The notes beneath the pieces were generated by a model. The model did no database searches. It had not been told where the DNA came from and saw only the letters and a list, made by a program, of their open reading frames with translations. DNA of 25,055 nt from NCBI GenBank assembly GCA_902467875.1, contig CABQWP010000028.1:1-25055 (forward strand), written 5' to 3'. A program made the position numbers and the translations under genes. Below, in pieces: positions 6,306-13,352 of this stretch; position 1 is the stretch's first letter; every line of letters starts with the position of its first letter. The stretch comes from an uncultured Collinsella sp. GTDB taxonomy: Bacteria > Actinomycetota > Coriobacteriia > Coriobacteriales > Coriobacteriaceae.

Positions 6306-7100
6306 TTAGTCTTCGTCGTCTTCGAGCGGATCGTAGTCGGAATCGACACCGGCGGCTGCATGGGAACCGTTGAACTTGAAGCCCATGAAGACGACAGCCA
6401 GGCACACACCGATCAGAGCGACCGCGATGACGGACAGGTTGAGGTAAGCGGCGAGCAGGAAACCGATGAACAGGAACGGAGTCATACCCTTCTTGATCAT
6501 CATGGTGAGCAGCAGGGCCAAGCCGTAGGCGGTCATGATCTTGGTCGAAACGTTAAGACCGGTGGACAGCCACTCGGGAACCATGTTGACGATGGCCTGG
6601 ACCAGGTCGGTGCCAACAAAGACGGCGAGAAAGATCGGCAGGAAGTACATGACGGCGTACAGACCGGAGCCGGCGCAGATGTGCATGCGGTAGGCGGTCT
6701 TGAACTTTCCGTTATCGATCGCGCTATCTGCCACATGGGTGAGGGCGGCGATGATGGAACGGAACACGATGCCGAGGAGCTGACCCAGGACGGCGACCGG
6801 GATGGCGATCGTCATGGCGGTCTCGGCAGAAGCATCGGTCAGGCACGCAAAGGCAGCGGCCACGATGCCGCCCAGGACCATATCGGGCGGAACGGCGGCG
6901 CCGACCTGCACCAGGCCCATGGACACGAGCTCGACGGCGGCACCGACGGCAAGGCCGGTGGGCACATCGCCCAGCAGCAGACCGACGAGCGTAGCGCCAA
7001 CGAGGGGCTGCTCGAAGTTAAGACGACCGAGCAGGCGGGAGTCCCACATGCAGAACACGCCGACGAGGCCGACGAGCACCGCACTGATGAACGTATTCAT
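6306..7100 (-). CDS. PTS mannose/fructose/sorbose-family transporter subunit IIC
   Basis: This 264-residue, very hydrophobic protein has about seven membrane segments. It shows typical IIC features: an early LLGRLNFEQPLVGATLVGL and GDVPTGLAVGAAVELVSMG, which line the substrate path, then VPPDMVLGGIVAAAFA. The acidic tail (DYDPLEDDED) is cytoplasmic. It forms the transport channel with IID. ATG 7100 follows AAGGAG with normal spacing. The IIAB stop lies 36 nt upstream and the IID start 13 nt downstream, so the three genes form one operon. Confidence 0.93.
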   Translation of the reverse strand: MNTFISAVLVGLVGVFCMWDSRLLGRLNFEQPLVGATLVGLLLGDVPTGLAVGAAVELVSMGLVQVGAAVPPDMVLGGIVAAAFACLTDASAETAMTIAIPVAVLGQLLGIVFRSIIAALTHVADSAIDNGKFKTAYRMHICAGSGLYAVMYFLPIFLAVFVGTDLVQAIVNMVPEWLSTGLNVSTKIMTAYGLALLLTMMIKKGMTPFLFIGFLLAAYLNLSVIAVALIGVCLAVVFMGFKFNGSHAAAGVDSDYDPLEDDED

Positions 7101-7136
7101 ACCCTTCTCCTTTCAGTCAGGCAAAAGCCTGGTTGA

Positions 7137-8060
7137 TTACAGCTTGGCGTCGATGTCGACGCTCTGATACGTAGGGGTCTGCTGGACGTAGAGCTTAATG
7201 CCCATGTCGAGCAGCTGGTTGACGTCGGCCTTCTGGGTGGCGTCGAGGAAGACGGAGCTGTCCTTGCCGCCGACCTGATCGGCACCGTCGTGGTTGGCGG
7301 TGGCGCCCAGGTTGATGGCGTCGAGCTTGTAGCCCTGGCAGAACTGCAGCATCTCGGCAGTGTTGCCAAAGACGAACATGACGCGCTCGCCGAGGGTGTT
7401 GAGCTTGTCCATCTTGGCGAGGGCACGCTCGACGGTGAAGACGTTCAGGCGCACGCCCTGGGGCTTGGCCAGCTTAAGAGCGCCCTTCTTGATGTCATCG
7501 TTGGCGGCAGCGTTGTCGACGACGATGATGCGCTCGGCCTGAACCTTGGTGGTCCAAGTAAAGACGACCTGGCCGTGCAGCAGACGGTAGTCAAGACGCG
7601 CGAGGACGATCTTGGCGGGACCGGAGCTGTGACGGGACGCCTTGGCCTTCTTGGCGGGAGCCGCGGCGACCTCGACCGGTGCGTTGGGGTTGGTCAGACC
7701 GGTGCGGGCCTCGTTGATGAGGGCCGCAAGCTCGGCGCCCTTGACGGGGACGGGGCTCATAGCAAGCGTGAGCGCCAGCGGGATGTTGAAACCGCTGACA
7801 ACCGTGAACTTCGTGCCGTTCTTGGAAAGCTCGACCATGTTGTTGTTGACCGAGCTGCCGAGCATATCGGTCAGCACATAGACGGTGTCGTCCGCGTTAA
7901 ACGTGGCGATCATGGCGTCCACCTTATTGGTGATAGGCTCCTTGTCGTCACGAGCAAGCGACACGACGTGGACGTTCGACACGTCGCCGAGAACCATCTC
8001 GAGCGTGTCTTTGGCGCCTGCGGCCAGGCCGCCATGAGATGCGAGAATGATCTGATTCAT
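7137..8060 (-). CDS. PTS mannose-family fused IIA-IIB component
   Basis: This 307-residue protein is a IIA-IIB fusion. The IIA domain (residues 1 to about 125) carries the phosphorylated histidine H9 in ILASHGGLA and the later DMLGSS. An Ala/Pro/Lys-rich linker follows (about 126-147). The IIB domain (148-307) carries its active histidine H162 in RLDYRLLHGQVVFTW. Phosphate passes from HPr to H9, to H162, and then to the sugar as it crosses IIC/IID. ATG 8060 has GGAGGAGG upstream. It is the first gene of the operon and has a near-perfect TATAAT box about 30 bp before the start. The substrate is inferred from the downstream SIS deglycase to be an amino-sugar adduct; mannose or another hexose cannot be excluded. 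Confidence 0.93.
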   Translation of the reverse strand: MNQIILASHGGLAAGAKDTLEMVLGDVSNVHVVSLARDDKEPITNKVDAMIATFNADDTVYVLTDMLGSSVNNNMVELSKNGTKFTVVSGFNIPLALTLAMSPVPVKGAELAALINEARTGLTNPNAPVEVAAAPAKKAKASRHSSGPAKIVLARLDYRLLHGQVVFTWTTKVQAERIIVVDNAAANDDIKKGALKLAKPQGVRLNVFTVERALAKMDKLNTLGERVMFVFGNTAEMLQFCQGYKLDAINLGATANHDGADQVGGKDSSVFLDATQKADVNQLLDMGIKLYVQQTPTYQSVDIDAKL

Positions 8061-8086
8061 CTTGCCTCCTCCTTTTCGTTATGGTC

Positions 8087-8107
8087 ATTATAACGTCTTA
8101 TACGTTG
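8087..8107 (-). promoter_or_regulatory. PTS operon promoter (-10) with overlapping operator-like repeat
   Basis: On the minus strand TATAAT is at 8087-8092. The inverted repeat AACGT-CTTAT-ACGTT (8092-8106) lies just upstream of it, in the -35/-10 spacer, where a bound GntR protein would block RNA polymerase. The plus-strand string TATAACGTCTTATACGTTG (8089-8107) matches 14 of 19 positions of a string in the EamA promoter (9363-9381). No good -35 is seen, so an activator may also take part. Confidence 0.6.
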
Positions 8108-8242
8108 CGGATATTGCTAATTAGTATAAAGACCGTTCGCGGGTGAAAATCGACCGTTGACGGGTTTAACGTACTCGAAACGTTGGTGCAGGACAGGTCA
8201 GCGCTGGCTTGGCGGTGCCCGATCAAGCGCCCCGCTCATCCC

Positions 8243-9325
8243 CTATCGCACGAAGTACCAGGGGCTTTCCTGCACGGTGGGCTCCAGCGCGATGCCGGTG
8301 CGCTCCTTAAACAGATCCATGTCCTGCGATTTTTCGGTCCACCACGCATTGGGCTTAAAGGTCATGCTCTCAATGACATGACCGACAAACACACTGTTGC
8401 GCAGCTTGGAGAAGTCGGTGTTCATGATCAGGATGGACGCGAGCACCAGCACAATGCCCAGAACCTTGATCGCACCGGCGGGCTCGGCATAGACACCAAT
8501 GCCCACCAGTACGGTGACGACCGTCTCGAAAGACATTACGACGGGAACTTTCGATGTCTCGAGCCCCATGGACAGACCCTGCATATATAAGATGTAAGCC
8601 ACGGCTGTGGGGATGAGTCCAAAGCCAAGGAACAACAGCAGCAGCTGTGGCGACATTGCCGCGGCGACATCCGGCCACGGAGCCGCGATAGCTGCCATAA
8701 CCGCACCGCCAAATACAAAGCCCCAAAACGTGACAGCAAGCGGGTGGACCGTCTTGGTTGCTATCCGGCTAAACACCGCGAGCGACGCACCACAAAGGCC
8801 TGCAATCACGCCCGATGTGACGCCCCAAACCGAAAAATGAAAACCGGAAAGGTCGCCATTGGTCACTGCAAGCACGCAGCCAACGATGTTAAAGACAATG
8901 GCAACGAGCTTGTTGGGGGTCACGTCCTCGCGATAAAGCACGCGGCCGAGCATGACGCCAAACACCGGTGAGGTGTAGAGCAGCACCGAGGCCGTGGACA
9001 TGCCCACCTCGCCCATGCACTCGTAATAACAGGTGTTGGCGGCGGCCAGACCGACGATACCGACAAGCGCGCAGGGAACAAGCTCTTTAGGGCTTGCCTT
9101 GAACAGGGCCAGCGGACCCTGAGCCACGGTGGACCCCTCACCCGGACGGCAGCCCATAAACATCAGGACCGGCGCCAAGATAAGCGCTCCGACCAACAAG
9201 CGAAAGGCAGCCATGCTCTGGGACGAAACGCCCATGGCCGAGATGCCGTTTACAAAGATTCCGATGCTGCCCCACATAAGCGCGGCGATCAGCACCAGCA
9301 CATAGCCCAGATTGCTTTTCTTCAA
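8243..9325 (-). CDS. EamA/DMT-superfamily transporter
   Basis: This 360-residue protein has two EamA repeats with about ten membrane segments. Repeat one starts GYVLVLIAALMWGSIGIFVN, with AANTCYYECMGEVGMSTASVLLYTSPVFGVMLG near its end. Repeat two ends LIPTAVAYILYMQGLSMGLETSKVPVVMSFETVVTVLVG. The family exports or imports amino acids, sugars and other metabolites; the substrate cannot be told from sequence. I choose a TTG start at 9325 because GAGGAGG lies 5 nt upstream of it. The in-frame ATG at 9361 lies before that site and lacks one. About 60 polar residues follow the last helix. Its promoter resembles that of the PTS operon, so it may export a product of that pathway. Confidence 0.85.
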   Translation of the reverse strand: MKKSNLGYVLVLIAALMWGSIGIFVNGISAMGVSSQSMAAFRLLVGALILAPVLMFMGCRPGEGSTVAQGPLALFKASPKELVPCALVGIVGLAAANTCYYECMGEVGMSTASVLLYTSPVFGVMLGRVLYREDVTPNKLVAIVFNIVGCVLAVTNGDLSGFHFSVWGVTSGVIAGLCGASLAVFSRIATKTVHPLAVTFWGFVFGGAVMAAIAAPWPDVAAAMSPQLLLLFLGFGLIPTAVAYILYMQGLSMGLETSKVPVVMSFETVVTVLVGIGVYAEPAGAIKVLGIVLVLASILIMNTDFSKLRNSVFVGHVIESMTFKPNAWWTEKSQDMDLFKERTGIALEPTVQESPWYFVR

Positions 9326-9362
9326 CGCAGCCTCCTCGGTATTGTTTCCAATATGTTTCACA

Positions 9363-9393
9363 CTACGTTATAGTCGTTATATACATTTTTCAA
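9363..9393 (-). promoter_or_regulatory. Candidate EamA promoter/operator
   Basis: On the minus strand TTGAAA (9388-9393) and TATAAC (9367-9372) are 15 bp apart, a little short for a standard promoter. The direct repeat TATAACG-AC-TATAACG lies over this region. The 19-nt string at 9363-9381 resembles the operator-like region of the PTS promoter. Confidence 0.45.
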
Positions 9394-9431
9394 GACACAA
9401 ATCGGTGAACGAGGAAATGATTCCCAGGAGT

Positions 9432-9471
9432 GTCCCCAAGTGCCGGCACAAAAGGAACGTCCCCAAGTGCC
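9432..9471. repeat. Tandem GTCCCCAAGTGCC repeats, GGGGAC-loop hairpin
   Basis: The 13-mer GTCCCCAAGTGCC occurs at 9432-9444 and 9459-9471. Between them GGCAC (9445-9449) can pair with GTGCC of either copy, placing GGGGAC (minus strand) in the loop. This is the same design as the hairpins at 5350 and 11585. The gene-free stretch 9326-9656 otherwise holds the EamA promoter and repeat copy B. Confidence 0.6.
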
Positions 9472-9508
9472 AACCACGGCAACGCCGACGTTTTGGCAAT
9501 GCCAGCGA

Positions 9509-9647
9509 GCGCCCGTCATTTGAGCCAAGGCGCCGTGAAATGAAAAGGCGCTGACCTTCTGGTCGCGCCTTTGAAATTGAACGGCAGATTGGCCAAATGC
9601 CGGGTGCGCAGCGTCGGCCGGTCCGCCGTTCGGTAGAACGGCGGAAC
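9509..9647 (-). repeat. Structured 3'-end repeat, copy B
   Basis: The outer arms CCGTCATTTG (9513-9522) and CAAATGCCGG (9594-9603) pair with one mismatch. GCCAA (9524-9528) pairs with TTGGC (9589-9593), followed by the same GG/GA loop, and then CGCCG (9531-9535) pairs with CGGCA (9582-9586) with one end mismatch. The tip hairpin differs from copies A and C: AAGGCGC-t-GACC with GGTC-GCGCCTT (9545-9572), which is followed by TTTT on the minus strand. The shared GCAGCGTCGGCCGG and the hairpin CCGCCGTTC/GAACGGCGG (9623-9644) follow. It begins 10 nt beyond the stop codon of the SIS gene and probably terminates that transcript. Confidence 0.85.
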
Positions 9648-9656
9648 CAATATCCC

Positions 9657-10649
9657 CTAGTAGTCCAACTTCCACATGTAGCGGCGCGTCATGTAGTCCT
9701 TGTGGGTGACGGCAGAGAGTGCACGCATGTACACGTTGTTGAGGATCGGGGCAAAGATCAGGTGGTTGAAGTACTCGCTCACGCTGTCCTTGATGTCGTT
9801 GAGGCCGAGCTCCTTGGCGTCGAGCTGATAGACGCGCTCGCCACCGTACTGGTTGACGAAGCGGATGCCGCGCTCGTCGTTGCAGCGGCTGCGGCCGACG
9901 CTGATGAGCTGGAACAGCGAGGTGCGCTTGTCCAGGATCTCGAAGGGGCCGTGGAAGAAGTCGCAGGTGTTGATGGTGCAGGAGTCGATCTGCAGCATCT
10001 CCTGTACGTTGCAGATGCTAAAGACGTAAGCGGCACCAAAAAGCGGACCCTGAGCCATGACATTAATGCAGGGCTTGTCGGCGTTCTGCTCGGCCCACTT
10101 GGCAGCGAGCGGACGGGTGTACTCGACGGCTTTGCGATAGATGGGATCGATCAGGTCGAAGGCGGCCATGGCGGTCTCGTACTCGGCATAGCCCTCGGTC
10201 TGCTGCGTGAGCTCCATGGCGATCATGGTCACGACGGCGGAGTTGGTACGGCCCATGCAGGACTCGTCGACGGCCAGGCTGTCGTACTGGATCTTGTAGT
10301 CGCAGACCTCGGTGAGGCCGGACTCGTCAACATAGATGGCGATGGTGCTGGCGCCGTGGTCCTTGGCGACCTGGGCGGCGACGATGGTCTCCTTGGTGCC
10401 GCGCATGGACACGACGACGGCCAGAGTGTTCTCGTTGACATAGGCGGGCGTGGCGTGCACGAACTCGTTGCTGGTGTAGCTGGAGCTCACGACCTGCGTG
10501 GCCTCGTGCTCCATAAAGTACTGGGCAGGATAGTTACCGCCGTTGGATCCGCCGGCGCCAATCCACACGACGCGCTTGATGCCGCCCTTGTCAGCCTTGT
10601 CAGCCAAAACTTGGGAGACGACGTCCTTAACCTGTTCCTGAGTAGTCAT
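9657..10649 (-). CDS. SIS-domain deglycase paralogue, FrlB/GfrE-like
   Basis: This 330-residue protein is similar in plan to the one at 4276, with shared landmarks ELTQQTEGY, FFHGPFE and RRYMWKLDY. SIS motifs are GAGGSNGGNY (31-40) and SMRGTKET (81-88). The catalytic pair spaced as in FraB is present (E217 and H233). The acidic residue three before the histidine is Asp (D230) where the paralogue has Glu, and GGST is replaced by RGTK, so the substrate may differ. Two deglycases with different substrates (GfrE and GfrF) are known from the gfr system. The start is ATG 10649 behind AAAGG at 10 nt. It is divergent from the GntR gene at 10855, the usual layout of a repressor and its target. Repeat copy B follows its stop codon. 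Confidence 0.85.
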   Translation of the reverse strand: MTTQEQVKDVVSQVLADKADKGGIKRVVWIGAGGSNGGNYPAQYFMEHEATQVVSSSYTSNEFVHATPAYVNENTLAVVVSMRGTKETIVAAQVAKDHGASTIAIYVDESGLTEVCDYKIQYDSLAVDESCMGRTNSAVVTMIAMELTQQTEGYAEYETAMAAFDLIDPIYRKAVEYTRPLAAKWAEQNADKPCINVMAQGPLFGAAYVFSICNVQEMLQIDSCTINTCDFFHGPFEILDKRTSLFQLISVGRSRCNDERGIRFVNQYGGERVYQLDAKELGLNDIKDSVSEYFNHLIFAPILNNVYMRALSAVTHKDYMTRRYMWKLDY

Positions 10650-10687
10650 CGTGCATCAGCCTTTCTTCTCGTTTGATGCTCTCGATG

Positions 10688-10734
10688 GCATACAAGTTAC
10701 ATACATGTTTTGGTTATGTCGACTAGTTGTATGC
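10688..10734. promoter_or_regulatory. GntR operator sites on the SIS side
   Basis: GCATACAAGTTACATACATG (10688-10707) is followed by an inverted copy of its first half, ACTAGTTGTATGC (10722-10734). They lie 39-85 bp upstream of the SIS start codon, where they would overlap its promoter. The same motif recurs beside the regulator gene at 10827. Confidence 0.65.
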
Positions 10735-10798
10735 TATATTTGTCTTAGAAATTTTGCTGATGCGGTTTTCGATAACTGGATACCAGCGGTTTTGTTGT

Positions 10799-10846
10799 TG
10801 TATTGAATACATGCTTGATTAGATACGCATACAAGTTAGATACAGG
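10799..10846. promoter_or_regulatory. GntR operator sites on the regulator side
   Basis: GCATACAAGTTAGATACAGG (10827-10846) matches the site at 10688-10707 in 17 of 20 positions and ends 8 bp before the gntR start codon. An inverted repeat TGTAT-TGA-ATACA (10799-10811) lies just upstream. This fits autorepression by the GntR protein. Confidence 0.65.
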
Positions 10847-10854
10847 TTGATCGC

Positions 10855-11577
10855 ATGAACGCTTCATCTAAAAAGAGACTGACCCAATACGAGCGCTTGG
10901 CGGGCATACTGCGCGACCGCATCGCCTCCGGCACCTACGCACGTGGAGACAAGCTGCCGTCCGAGATGGAACTCATGGACGAATCGGGTCTGTCGCGCAG
11001 CACCGTGCGCCATGCCCTTAAGGTACTAGCTGATGAGGGCCTGGTTCGCACCGAGCGCGGGCGCGGCGCCTTTGTGGCCGACACGCCGGCGCTCCACGAG
11101 AACAACTTGGTGTTTTCGAGCTACACGGCACAGGTCCAGGATCAGGGCATGAAGCCCACCACGCGCACGGTGGACTCGGGCTTTGCCAAGGCCGCGGGCA
11201 ATGCTGCCAAGTTCTTCGATGTCACCGTGGGCAGCAAGCTCGTCAAACTTGTCCGTCTGCGTTATCTGGACGATGCGCCGCTGTGCCTGGAGACTACCTA
11301 TCTACCACCGAGCTTTGAAGCACTCATCGATCGCGATATCAATGGTTCGCTCTACGCGACGCTGCGCCAAGAATTCCATCGCGCGCCGGCACGGGGGCAT
11401 AAGACCTTTGAGGTGTGCTACGCCTCGCAAAACGAGGCGTTTTTGCTCAACGTCAAGCGCGGGCAGGCGCTGATCCTGATCACCGACTACGTCTACGACA
11501 CCGACGGCCGCCCGCTCCATGTCTCCAAGCGCATCCAGCGCACCGACCGCGCCAAATACACCGAGCCCATCGGCTAA
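10855..11577 (+). CDS. GntR-family regulator (HutC/UTRA subfamily), probable controller of the SIS gene
   Basis: This 240-residue protein has a winged helix (about residues 10-76: KLPSEMELMDESGLSRSTVR and the wing TERGRGAFV) and a UTRA domain (about 95-232). It is the only plus-strand gene in this part of the window and is divergent from the SIS deglycase. The matching 20-mers near both start codons support control of both genes by this protein, with a phosphorylated sugar or amino-sugar adduct as the likely inducer. ATG 10855 has a weak AGG ribosome site inside the downstream operator, so repressor binding would sit directly on the start region. It is only distantly similar to the other GntR protein at 1258. 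Confidence 0.9.
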   Translation: MNASSKKRLTQYERLAGILRDRIASGTYARGDKLPSEMELMDESGLSRSTVRHALKVLADEGLVRTERGRGAFVADTPALHENNLVFSSYTAQVQDQGMKPTTRTVDSGFAKAAGNAAKFFDVTVGSKLVKLVRLRYLDDAPLCLETTYLPPSFEALIDRDINGSLYATLRQEFHRAPARGHKTFEVCYASQNEAFLLNVKRGQALILITDYVYDTDGRPLHVSKRIQRTDRAKYTEPIG

Positions 11578-11584
11578 CCAATCG

Positions 11585-11625
11585 AAAACCACCACAAAGG
11601 TGCCTGTCCCCATTGTGGTGGTTTT
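11585..11625. terminator. Bidirectional terminator with GGGGAC loop
   Basis: AAAACCACCACAA (11585-11597) pairs perfectly with TTGTGGTGGTTTT (11613-11625), so both strands end in TTTT. It separates the convergent gntR and GNAT genes and overlaps the GNAT stop codon by two bases. Its 15-nt loop reads TGGGGACAGGCACCT on the minus strand, the GGGGAC motif seen at 5350 and 9432. Confidence 0.9.
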
Positions 11626-12205
11626 AGGCAAGGAGGTCGGGAAACCAGGTTGGTTTGGGTTGGTTGGGTGTGCGCTCGGCTAGGACCAACTCCATCCAAC
11701 ACATGTCGTACCAGCGGCCGAACTTTTGGGCGCAGCGGTCGAAGGCACCCACCAGGCGATATCCCATATGGGCATGGAAATCCTGGCTGTTGTGCGTCAG
11801 GTACTCGTCGTCCTTATCGTGCGGCACGGCGATGAGCGCACACATGTTGGTGATGCCCATCGCGATCAGACATTGCTTGAGCGCATCGTGCAGCTTGCGG
11901 CCCAGCCCGCCGTGGCGCACGTCGCGCGCCAGGTAGATCGACGTCTCGACCGACCAGTCGTATGCCTCGCGGCTGTTGAGCGGACTCACGTAGGCATAGC
12001 CTACCGGACGCCCGTCTAACTCCATCACCAAATACGGATAGCGCTTGAGCGTACGCTCGATGCGCCCGGCGAACTCCTCAACGCTCGGCACCTCGTATTC
12101 GCAAGTAATCGCCGTCTGGCGCACATATGGCTCATAGATGGCAAGCAACGCCGGCGCGTCATCGGGCGTCGCCAGGCGAATCGTCGGCTCGGACATCTCG
12201 GTCAT
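11624..12205 (-). CDS. GNAT N-acetyltransferase, PAT/BAR-like
   Basis: This 193-residue protein resembles the phosphinothricin/methionine-sulfoximine acetyltransferase group: IRLATPDDAPALLAIYEPYV near the start, GRPVGYAYVSPLNSREAYDW, and the acetyl-CoA loop RDVRHGGLGRKLHDAL. The end FHAHMGYRLVGAF…GRWYDMCWMEL is also typical. Such enzymes acetylate the amino group of glutamate analogues or other small amines; the natural substrate here is unknown. The start is ATG 12205 with AGAAGGG 5 nt upstream; a longer in-frame ATG at 12256 lies inside the preceding terminator stem. It is the last gene of a set that begins with PAP2 and the PLP enzyme, but a terminator separates it from them. Confidence 0.85.
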   Translation of the reverse strand: MTEMSEPTIRLATPDDAPALLAIYEPYVRQTAITCEYEVPSVEEFAGRIERTLKRYPYLVMELDGRPVGYAYVSPLNSREAYDWSVETSIYLARDVRHGGLGRKLHDALKQCLIAMGITNMCALIAVPHDKDDEYLTHNSQDFHAHMGYRLVGAFDRCAQKFGRWYDMCWMELVLAERTPNQPKPTWFPDLLA

Positions 12206-12220
12206 ACAACCCTTCTCCCC

Positions 12221-12263
12221 AAAAGCAAAGGCCACCCTGCGCCAAACCCAGCGCAAGGCGGCC
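12221..12263 (-). terminator. Intrinsic terminator between the PLP-enzyme and GNAT genes
   Basis: On the minus strand GGCCGCCTTGCGC pairs with GCGCAGGGTGGCC (two G-U pairs; arms 12251-12263 and 12230-12242), followed by TTTGCTTTT. It ends 15 nt before the GNAT start codon, directly at the ribosome site. Confidence 0.8.
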
Positions 12264-12281
12264 CCTCGTCATTACATCAGG

Positions 12282-13307
12282 CTATAGGACAGCCGCCAAC
12301 GCGTCGATGTCCTTCTGCGTCGTGGCCCAGCTGGTGCAAAAGCGCACCACCGTGTGGGTCTCGTCGTACTTTTCCCAGTACTCGATCGAGGCATGCTCGC
12401 GAATGCGGGCCATGTCCTCGTTGGGCAGAATCACGAACTGCTGGTTCGTGGGCGTCTCCAAAAAGAACTGGTAACCGCGCTCGTGCAGCACGCGACGCAG
12501 CGCCTGAGCGGTCTCAATCGCCTGTCGACCAATCTCAAAATACAGGTCATCGGTAAAGAGCGCCTCAAATTGGACGCCCGTCAGGCGGCCCTTGGCCAAC
12601 AGCGCGCCGTGCTGCTTAATGCGCGGAATGGGATGCGCCGGAGTGTGCATGCCGCAAAACACCACGGCCTCGCCGCAGAGCGCGCCGCACTTGGTGCCGC
12701 CGATGTAGAACACGTCGCACAGCTGCGCCAGCTCGGGCAGGGTAATGTCGCACTCGTCGGCTGCCAGCGCATAGGCCAGACGGGCGCCGTCCACAAACAG
12801 CGGAATCTCGCGCTTCTGGCACACCGCATGAATCGCCGCGAGCTCGGCCTTGGAATACAGCGTGCCGTACTCGGTCGATAGGCTCACGTACACAGCGCCC
12901 GGAAACACCGTGTGCTCGTAGCTCTCGTTTTCGTAGAACACCTGGATATAGCTCTCGAGGTCCTCGGCGTGCATCTTGCCCTCGTAGCCGGGGATGGTGA
13001 GTACCTTGTGGCCGCCAAACTCGATGGCGCCCGCCTCGTGACAGGCGACGTGGCCAGTCTCGGCAGCAACGACGCCCTCGTAGGGCGCAAGCAGCATGTC
13101 GATCACCGTCGCGTTGGTCTGCGTACCGCCCACCAGAAAAAACACGTCGGCATCGGGGGCCTGACAGGCCTCGCGGATAAGCTGCTTGGCACGCTCGGTG
13201 TGCGCATCGGTACCGTAGCCGGGCTGCGGTTCCATGTTGGTGTCGACGAGTGCCTGCAGCACTGCCGGATGTGCGCCGTGGGAATAGTCGTTGTTAAACG
13301 CGAGCAT
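12282..13307 (-). CDS. Low-specificity L-threonine aldolase / beta-eliminating lyase family PLP enzyme
   Basis: This 341-residue fold-type I PLP enzyme has the PLP-lysine K206 in FYIGGTKCGA, the aspartate and arginine in FVDGARL (D173, R176), and H86 in ETGHVACHE, which stacks on the cofactor in threonine aldolases. It begins with NNDYSHGAHPAVLQAL, usual for the family. It would split L-threonine or L-allo-threonine to glycine and acetaldehyde, or act on a related beta-hydroxy amino acid. The start is ATG 13307 behind AGAGAGGA; an upstream in-frame ATG at 13346 overlaps the tail of the PAP2 gene region and lacks a site. The PAP2 stop is 45 nt upstream, so the two genes are probably cotranscribed. 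Confidence 0.87.
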   Translation of the reverse strand: MLAFNNDYSHGAHPAVLQALVDTNMEPQPGYGTDAHTERAKQLIREACQAPDADVFFLVGGTQTNATVIDMLLAPYEGVVAAETGHVACHEAGAIEFGGHKVLTIPGYEGKMHAEDLESYIQVFYENESYEHTVFPGAVYVSLSTEYGTLYSKAELAAIHAVCQKREIPLFVDGARLAYALAADECDITLPELAQLCDVFYIGGTKCGALCGEAVVFCGMHTPAHPIPRIKQHGALLAKGRLTGVQFEALFTDDLYFEIGRQAIETAQALRRVLHERGYQFFLETPTNQQFVILPNEDMARIREHASIEYWEKYDETHTVVRFCTSWATTQKDIDALAAVL

Positions 13308-13352
13308 GGCAATCCTCTCTAGTCGGGCACGGACCCGATGATTCAAACGGGG

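Noticed and set aside
9597..10676. Open frame of 359 codons on the plus strand
   Set aside because: It is antisense to the SIS deglycase and runs through repeat copy B.
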